A DNA stretch of 64,000 nt, from positions 801,975 through 865,974 of the forward strand of contig MU001674.1 in the NCBI GenBank assembly GCA_010093515.1. Reading direction: 5' to 3'. Of this stretch, positions 56,782-64,000 are shown one piece after another; positions within the stretch are counted from its first letter, which is position 1; each line of letters starts with the position of its first letter. The stretch comes from Lineolata rhizophorae (taxonomy: Eukaryota > Ascomycota > Dothideomycetes > Lineolatales > Lineolataceae). The notes beneath the pieces were generated by a model. That model was not told the DNA's origin. It saw only the letters and a program-made list of their open reading frames with translations, and did no database searches. The position numbers and the translations under genes were made by a program.

Positions 56782-58325
56782 TTAATCGGAGTTCTTGCTG
56801 AACCTCCGCTTGAACCAGCTCCGTTTCTTATCCGACTGGGTCGAGTCGCGAGCCAGCACGTTCGGACGCGCCGGCGCCGGCGCATTGCCGCTCGAGGCGC
56901 CAAGGGGCTGCGGAGGCGTGCCGAAAGGTTGCTTGTTCCTCGCATCTGGTACCATGCCCTGCGGGAGCGGCGGTAGAGTGCTGTTAGGAGACTTCGGGAA
57001 GTACTCGCCGCCGTTGGGGGGCGGAGGGGGGCGCATCGAGTAGTTGTTGCCGTAATTCTCCTGCAGGTTGGGCGCTTGGAACTGGGGCATACCACCGAAA
57101 CCAGTGAGACCGTACTGCTCGCCGAGATCTGGCTGCGGTGGTGGCGGCGGCTGCGGCTGCTTGGCGGCGGCATTAATCTTGTCGACGGAGCTGTTCTCGC
57201 TGCTCGGATCCGTCGAGTTGGCCCACGGCTCGCTTTGGCTACCGCTCGAGGCCCCCGTGTTGACGGTGTCGCGGGACTGTTGGTGTCCGTGGCTGGCGTA
57301 CATATCGCGGGTCGGGGGGGGGGGATTATTCCCAGCACCGTTCACCCTATTAATCATCGTGTCCGACTGCAGGCGCTGGCTGAACCTATTGCGTGAAGGG
57401 CCAGCCATCGGAGGTGCGTATCCATCTAGTTGTGGGTTGGGAGTGCGATTCCCATAGTATCCACCAACCTGAGAAAACCGATTGCTTGCCGCGTCGTAAC
57501 CTGCAAGAAAGGACTGTGTTAGGAAGCGATACATTCACAAGACCGGTGATGTTGACTAAAGCCCTAGAATAGGTTTGGAAATAAAGAGACCACAACATAC
57601 CTCCATAATAGCTGCTGCGGCGGCTATCGTAGCCACCCATATCTGGAGCCGAATCTTACTGTAGTTAGCGAACATGCCAATTCGCTGAAAGTGCGCGAGT
57701 GTACTCACCGGCTCGGAACATTGTCGTTCTCCGCTTGTATTCAAGGTCGATCCGGGCATCGAAAGACCGGATTGTATCCAATGGGCGCTCCCATCGAGGC
57801 CTCGTCGGGTTTGACAAGTCGGGTTCGGCTGCAATCACGAACGGTTAGTCGGAATCATAAACGCATAAGAACTCGAGCCTAGATACGGGAGTTCGAAAAA
57901 AAGAGCACTTACTGATGGGATTACCGTTCATGTCCAGGTGCTGGACGGAGCTGAGAGACGACATTGTGCCTCTCTCGAGGGCTGCCTGCACTGTAGGTTC
58001 TTGTTAGAATCGAAGTAGCAAAACAAAAAAGTCGGCGGCAAGCTCCCCGAGCTGGCTAAGCTAGCGAGTCAGGGCAACTCCGCCTGGGCGAAAAGAACGT
58101 ACTGGGCTGAGCTTCGCTCATGGCGGCGTTTGGATCCGCTTTGCTCTCTTTGCCAAAGTGGCGGCGGAGCTTCTCCTCGTGGGTTTCCCGAAGGTGCTCC
58201 TTGTTGTTTTTTGAGCCCCCCGAAGTGTGGCTTTTCTCGCTCTTGAAGCTGAAGCCCGACTTGGAGCGGGGACGGCCCTCAGCAGGCCGCTGCTGCTGAA
58301 CGCTCTGCGGTTCCATGACGGACAT
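56782..58325 (-). CDS. DUF2406-domain protein (390 aa)
   Basis: Function unknown; yeast DUF2406 proteins are poorly characterised and linked to stress or cell-periphery roles. Exons 58325-58103, 57981-57913, 57828-57709, 57642-57601 and 57500-56782 are all in phase 1. The domain occupies the first 140 residues: RPRSKSGFSFKSEKSHT, LRETHEEKLRRHFGKESKAD, PNAAMSEAQP, LERGTMSSLSSVQHLDMNGN, then the hallmark EPDLSNPTRPRWERPLDTIR, SFDARIDLEYKRRTTMFRA. The rest is Asn/Pro/Gly-rich disorder, with YYGNRTPNPQLDGYAPP and proline runs, ending in a basic WFKRRFSKNSD tail that could contact membrane. Exon 2 acceptor is a CAGGCAG pair; only the distal AG keeps frame. Its 3.5-kb upstream region is unusually long. 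Confidence 0.88.
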
Positions 58326-61300
58326 TGTCTTGGCTCCTTGGCCGCCCGATACGGAGTCGGATCGACGGCAGTTGGACGCTACTGTGCGGCGGCTCTGGCG
58401 GGAGCTGCAGCTCCAACGGAGCGCTAAAGCTGCGAGACCGGGTGTTTCGAAGCAGCGGTTGAGCTTGCTTTCCGTCCAGCGCGACCAGAAGGTTGAAACG
58501 AGCTCGCGTGCGATAGGGTTAAATTAGATGTATTAGACTGTGGCGGCAGCGACAAGCAGGCGACCGTTTTCCGAAGCGGAGCGGGGCGAGTTTCAACTGC
58601 AGCGTCACGATTTCTGTTGCTCCGAAATTTCTTACTGTGCGCCCAGGAGCAAACCCGTAGGTCGTAACGAGCGTGTGGAGTGCGCGGGTGCACGTATGTC
58701 GGTAGGGGCCCTATTCAGGTGCGGTGTGCCCGTGTATGCTGTGCCTGTTGCGCCTGCGATGCGCGGGCTGGGGTGGTGGCTGCGCAGCCGCCGCGATGTC
58801 CGGCGGGACTACCAGCCACTGGCTTAGCGACCAATTTCCCAGCGCGAGGCCGTATCTTGCTGTCGCGCCCTAGCTTCGATCCCGGCGGAGGGGAGGAGCG
58901 GAGTGGCCGGGGAGGGCAGCCTCCCGGTCTTCAGGTGGCCACGGTGCTGCGGCTAGAGGCCGGCGGCGGGCACGATTACGGCGGTGGCGCGCGCGGGCGT
59001 GGGGCGGCGGCTGGAGCAACGAACGACAGCGACAAAACCGGGCGACTCTGCGATGAGGGCACGGCCGCGGCGGACGGAGGACTTATTGGGAATTGGGACG
59101 GAGGAGAGAAATGAACGACGGCGAGGAAGCTGGCGGGGGAGCTGGCGGCGGGTGGTTGGCCGGCGGAGCTACATAGGTAGTCGGCAGCGCGGCCTAGCGA
59201 TGCGGGTGCTTGGGGCGGCCGGGGGCGGGAGGTGGTGTGGTGTGCGGGTGGAGGGTGGTGAGTGGTGGCCGGTGGGCCGAGCGTCACGGCCGGCCGCCGC
59301 GCACGCCGCCGCCGAGTTGCGCCGCCTCCACCCCAGCGTCCCAACAAGCGGCGCAAGAGGCAGAAAGACCCGCAGGGATTGCCCATCCGCAGGCCCCAAA
59401 CCTGCTTCCAGCGCTCCCGGGCCCCGCAGTTGACAATTATAGCCCCGTTCCCCGTCGGGCTATGTAGCAGACGCGCAACCCACATACGCACTCGCCACGC
59501 CGCCCACCCCGCGCCTCCACGAGACTTCTGAGAGCGCGAGGCAGAAGAAGAGCGAGACGGCCGGATGCATGGGATGACGGCAGCGCTTGCGCGAGTCTCT
59601 GTTTCAAGTTGTTTTCACCCGCCCTCCTCGCAGGCCACCTACCTACACACCAGCCTACTTATGCAGCGCCGCGATCCACCACAATTGTACAGCTCATACG
59701 CGTATCTAGTACCTAGCCGCTCCACCGCCGGCGTCCGCCTACATGGCACTCGCTACTCTCATCGGCCGCGGGTAGTTCCGATCGATAAATAATCGCACCG
59801 AAAACGGTGCATAGAAAGAAACAGCCCGAGCGCCAGCACCTACATAGCATCTGGTATGTAGTGTTCCTTCCTTGCAGATACAAACCATGTCCGAAACCCC
59901 ACACAGCCCACCCGAGCACGCCGAGATTCCCCAAAAGCCTGCTTCGGGAAAAATAGCTGTCCTCCGCAGCATTCCGGTCCCAAGGGCCCTCCTCGCCCTG
60001 CTTGGCTAAGGCTAGCCTCGGTGTCCATCCCCAGGTTAGGGTCAGCAGCGGAGGAGCTCGAGCCCGAAAGGTGCACGTAGCGATAAGAGCCAGGCCGAGA
60101 AGCCTTAGCTTTTCCAGCCTCTTTCTGACTCTAGGGCGCGAGCGGCGGCGGCGGCGGCGGTAGCGGCATCGTCGGATGTCTGGCGCGGCGGATGCGCAGC
60201 AATCGTGCCACCGCCTGCAGCTAGCTCTCCGTATCTTCTGTTCTGGATCTAGTAGCGTGCTGCGCACATCCATCGCCCGCCCGTGCGGCAGATAGGTATG
60301 TAGGTATGTACCTATGTGTGAGGGTGCCGCCGTGCGCCCCCCGCACTGTCGCTCCGACTGTGTTGGTCGCTGCAGAGAGCAATGGCCTAGCAACGTCCCA
60401 GGAGCTGCCGGGTGGTCGTCGTGTTAGCCCTGGGCGCGCCCAGCGCGCTCGTCGGCACATCCAGTTGCCCTCCGGTACGTGAGATAAGAAGGGTTTCGCT
60501 ACCAGCTTGGCGGATGGGAAAAGGCCGGCACTCGGATGGGAAAGTGCTGCATTCGGCGGTTCACTTTACGATGTACGGTTCGAGCGAGCGGGTCCCGCCG
60601 GCGACCTATACGTAGGAGGTAGTCTTCCACGGGGAGCTAAGGAGCTACCCCCGGGGCTTCCGTGCAGCCATCCTGTGGAGAACAAGGGTTTGTTATGGAG
60701 GGGTTCATCTGAGGCAGTGACTGGGGCAACTGGGCGAATGGGGCAAGGGCCCGGCTAGCCCTTCTGGCCAAGGATGAGCCGCCTGCCATGCACCAACGGC
60801 CGCCGAGACCCGATGCAAGATCGACCGGATCCGTCCCGCCCCGACCCTCCGATATTCTCCCCATTGTGCCCCCGTCCAGTAGAAACCACACTCCTCGCAC
60901 GGGGCGACCGCCTGGAGAGGTATACATGCCCAAGTCGGCACCTCGTAGATAAGCTCCATTCAGCTGCGCAGCTAGCTCGGCCGCTGGCATTGCTCGGCGG
61001 CGTGAGATACGGCGCGGCTTGCATGGCCAGCTGGACCAAGGCCGCGTAGAATGACGTCTTCGACAATTCTTTTTGGCGGACCATGGCTTGTCATTGGCTG
61101 CTATGGGCCAACATTTCTTGTTGCAGGTAGACTCGGGCCGGTCAGCGCTCCCACGGTCCACGCTCCGTCCACCACGGCAAGACCCCGACCGCCCCCGGAC
61201 CGTTTCATGTGATTTCACCGCCGCCGTCACCATGCTATAGGAAAATCACTTACCCAGTAACTTCTGCCGCAGGGTCCGCCGACAAAAAAGAGCACCAGCT

Positions 61301-61833
61301 AACGGTACCTGCAGGCTCAATACTCGGGAACTTCTCGTTGCCGGACCAGCAAAGCTTCCATCTGGTGGACCCTGCTTCCTCTTTATCCGTCGACGTCCCA
61401 TCACTTTTCCCGTTGGCTTCGGCGGATAATAGGAATTTTCTCGAAAGCTTGCTCCGGAGCATGCACCGGGAACCCCAGCAGTCACAACCGACCGGGTTGT
61501 CCAAATTGGTTCTCACCACAACTGCGCCACGATTGGCATGGCGTCATGCTTCCGCAAATACTGGTCAATTATCCGGCCAAAAGAGCCTACGCTTATATTA
61601 CTGGGTGAGGACTTCCAGGAGCAACTCCGGACAGCAGAACGACACACCTTATCTGCTGCCAGCGGCTCCCGCAATCCTGAAGTATCTCGAATGCTGATAT
61701 GACAAATGCAGTGTACGGAGATATCTAGCAGCCCCGGCCTGAGCAGTTAGTCCTACGTCCCGCCTGTCTCGCCGAGTGGGTAGGTGACGCAGGCCTTCTC
61801 TTGTACATGCCGTGATTCAATCTAAGTGAACCA
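58326..61833. other. 3.5-kb non-coding interval upstream of the DUF2406 gene
   Basis: GC-rich to 59.5 kb, then mixed. Open frames are Arg/Gly/Pro-rich chance frames; the most protein-like one, 61209-61697 on the plus strand (162 codons), has no recognisable domain. TACCTA/GTATGTA-type motifs occur at about 59165-59178, 59637-59648, 60292-60316 and 60605-60622. Perhaps a long leader and promoter for the DUF2406 gene plus the 3' end of the Lec1-like gene. Confidence 0.5.
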
Positions 61834-64000
61834 CTACCCAGCCAAAACGCCTCTCAACATAGTGATAAACCCATCGTGGAGCTTGTGTATCTCCTCAACC
61901 GGAGGTTTGACAGGCTCCCCGGCCGAACGCCGCAACATTTCCGCCTGTCTGGCCCGCCGCTTCCGCTCTGCGCCGATAGGGTCCGTCTCTTCCTCCTCAT
62001 CCAATTCACTCCCATCACTTGACTCCTCGGCATCTAGTTCTAGATCCTCGAGGTCCAACTATATCCAAAGTCAGCCAGATCGGTACATTCCGCGAGTCCC
62101 TTATCGGCCTCGAGGAAGCTACTCACCTGATTAAGCCCGAAGTCACTGCTCTGGAACGACTGCAGGCCAGGAATCATATCTGCCATTGGGTCTTTTCCTT
62201 CGGCGGCCATTTTCTGCCTGGTCTTGTCCTGGTGCCACTTTTTTCGAGCGGTCTGCCACTTGATGAGGGAATTAATTTCTTGGATGGCCTTTTCCTTGTC
62301 GACCTGACCGCTGTCCATAGCACCTAGGAACAAGGCGTTCATGTCTAGCTTGCCACCGCCGCGTGGACCTTTTCGGAGGAACTCGAGAATTCCCTCCAGC
62401 CAAGACATTAATTGGTCGAATAGGCCATTGTCGTGGATGTGGACCTCGTGCACAAACTTGTAGAAGTTATCCTCGTGCCGCGCACAAAGGTCAATAAACG
62501 CTTGCACTGTTTGGTTCGGATCGGCAGAGACATCTTGTCTTTGGGCAGACTCCACGGTCCGAATGGTGTCGTCCACGAACGCCGCAAAGTCCGTAATGCT
62601 ATTGTAGACATTGGCAGATTTGTAAACTCGCACGAGTGGCTCGTAGAAAATAGTGAACAAGTCCCTGAACAGTTGCAGCGTGGTTGGCTACGATCAGAGT
62701 AGTTAGCATCCAACTATTTAGCACGCAGCAAGTCTTGTAGCTTACTTCTTCGATCATTTCTAACATCATTGCCTTGTCCCTTTGGCGCATGCAAAGTTTA
62801 AGCATTTGCTTCAGATGAGCAAACATCTCAGCACCTTGCCGCATCTCAGCATCGACCTGTACTCAATTGTCAGCTTTACAAACATTTGGCGATATAGAGC
62901 TTTCAGTCCATACGTTTTCAACGGCGTTGTTCCACGCCACGTAAGCATTGAAGACTTTGCCAACTTGTTCTTCGTTCAATTCAGGCTCCAAGAGATCCGT
63001 TCTAAGAATGCTAACGATCAGATCGACCTGTTCATCCTCGGCTTCCTGGCGGAGGGCTACTTTCACAGTCTCATTGGACTGTGTGTAATTTTTGACCTTA
63101 TCGCACAGCACGGGATCCCCAACTTTGGTTCCGAGAGAGTCGATGGACCTTTGCACGGATCGAATGCCATCTTGAATGGCCATGCCGAAAATACGCTGGA
63201 GAAGCGACCGAGCGCCGAAAGGCTGTGCGAGAAACAGATCAAGGACGCCTCCCATAACAGCGGCAGGATTGGCGAGGCGAATGACATTTTTGAGCACGGT
63301 ATACGGTACCAGAGAGTGTATGCGCTTTGCTTGCGCAAACAGCTCTGGGGAGTTGTCTTCTGCTAAGAATAGGTGGTAGATTGTTGCGGCAACCTCAATC
63401 CGCAACCACTCGGCGAACTTTTGATATTCCGGTTGGAGCTCCGAGATGTAGTTTTTGACTTTGATTTCCTGAAAGAGTTTCGAAAGTCCATCTGCAAAAT
63501 CGTATGTTAGACTGCATAGATGGTGTGCATATTCTCGTTTGACTAGCTATATACTTACTGCTCTCCACAATTTCCCTCCTGAACTTCTCCATATGCACAT
63601 CTAGTTCCTGAGCTCGCTTTCTCGCAATCTCGTAGAACTGCTTCTGCTCTTCCACTCTCTTCTCATCCATGTCCTTCCGTCGATCGATGTCTTCAATTTC
63701 CTCTTCATTTAGAGACACTGGATTTCCTGTGAGGAACTCTTTCATAGCTACCGATTGAGCAATGTGCTCGTTGTGCAGTATAGTCCTTAAAAACGCACGG
63801 AGAGAGACACGCTGCTCTTCACGGTACAACACCATAGGTTCCCGCGGTATTCCTTCAGAAGATCTGCGTCCGGAACGTCCGGAGCGAACTGACGAGGCAG
63901 ATGAATTCCGTTTGTGGTTGTTGAAGCCTGGCAGGTAAGTCCGCAAGCCTCCGCCGCTTGCATCACTTGGATCAAGAAACCCTGTATCCTGAGTCGAAAC
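61834..64000 (-). CDS. PX-associated protein, Ypr097w/Lec1-like (3' part, cut by window edge)
   Basis: C-terminal 638 residues of a large peripheral membrane protein of the PX/PXB group with the DUF3818 region; yeast Ypr097w (Lec1) binds phosphoinositides and affects lipid distribution. Exons inside the window are 64000-63559 (open at the edge), 63491-62914, 62856-62746, 62687-62127 and 62058-61834. Conserved blocks: GIPREPMVLYREEQRVSLRA, FLRTILHNEHIAQSVAMKEF, LFLAQPFGARSLLQRIFGMA, EDEQVDLIVSILRTDLLEPE, QMLKLCMRQRDKAMMLEMIE, LVRVYKSANVYNSITDFAAF, FYKFVHEVHIHDNGLFDQLM. The end is acidic (ELDEEEETDP), then ERKRRARQAEMLRRSAGEPV. A coiled segment lies around DIDRRKDMDEKRVEEQKQFY. The PX domain itself is likely outside the window. 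Confidence 0.9.

Noticed and set aside
59713-60393. 226-codon minus-strand frame upstream of the DUF2406 gene
   Set aside because: No domain, Arg/Cys-rich composition, overlaps other chance frames; no splice partners found.
1-64000. tRNA, rRNA or CRISPR features
   Set aside because: Scanned by eye for T-loop (GTTCGAATC-type) contexts with matching stems and for spaced direct repeats; none held up. A systematic tRNA scan was not possible.

Overview
The window is nuclear DNA of a filamentous ascomycete (Pezizomycotina, most likely Sordariomycetes). Introns are short (about 50-85 nt), GT-AG, and many carry CTAAC-type branch sites. Genes are mostly single-copy and well spaced, and the families are typical of filamentous fungi: CreB deubiquitinase, an RlmA-type MADS factor, an LSD1-like demethylase with an HMG box, and a Zn2Cys6 regulator. 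I rebuilt exon structures by hand from reading frame, splice sites and family knowledge; no database search was run.

Layout. 1-1.2 kb: AT-rich, degraded repeat-like DNA. 1.2-4.5 kb (-): Zn2Cys6 transcription factor. 4.5-8.7 kb: GC-rich then mixed non-coding DNA. 8.7-9.4 kb (+): CIA2/MIP18 Fe-S targeting protein. 10.4-12.3 kb (+): 14-helix DHA2 transporter. 12.9-14.1 kb (-): penta-EF-hand protein. 15.1-17.2 kb (-): RlmA-type MADS-box factor, head to head across 4.8 kb with an Msb1-family morphogenesis protein (22.0-25.5 kb, +). 26.6-28.6 kb (-): ALG12 mannosyltransferase. 29.2-29.6 kb (+): YOS1. 30.4-33.0 kb (-): creB. 34.1-37.6 kb (-): LSD1-like demethylase. 38.7-40.2 kb (+): dynamitin. 40.4-42.1 kb (-): MidA/DUF185 methyltransferase, divergent from a membrane-anchored cysteine synthase (42.4-44.0 kb, +). 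44.3-45.5 kb (-): AT-hook protein. 46.7-48.8 kb (+): Mex67. 49.3-50.8 kb (+): Pcd1-type Nudix hydrolase. 51.5-55.1 kb (-): Fun30/SMARCAD1 remodeler, divergent from VMA21 (55.4-55.9 kb, +). 56.8-58.3 kb (-): DUF2406 protein. 61.8 kb to the right edge (-): 3' part of a PX-associated (Ypr097w/Lec1-like) protein.

Most genes are core housekeeping: secretory pathway (ALG12, YOS1, VMA21), chromatin (LSD1, Fun30, AT-hook), mRNA export, cytoskeletal transport, Fe-S and mitochondrial functions. The one pairing that suggests shared control is rlmA/msb1, both tied in yeast and Aspergillus to Rho/PKC cell-wall and polarity signalling. I found no secondary-metabolite cluster, CRISPR array, rRNA, recognisable tRNA or intact mobile element, and nothing I can defend as a new system. 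The most interesting details are in gene structure: a 14-nt microexon carrying the creB catalytic cysteine, a stop-free 84-nt ALG12 intron, in-frame tandem acceptors in VMA21, a long open in-frame leader before msb1, and a TACCTA/GTATGTA motif scattered through the intergenic DNA.
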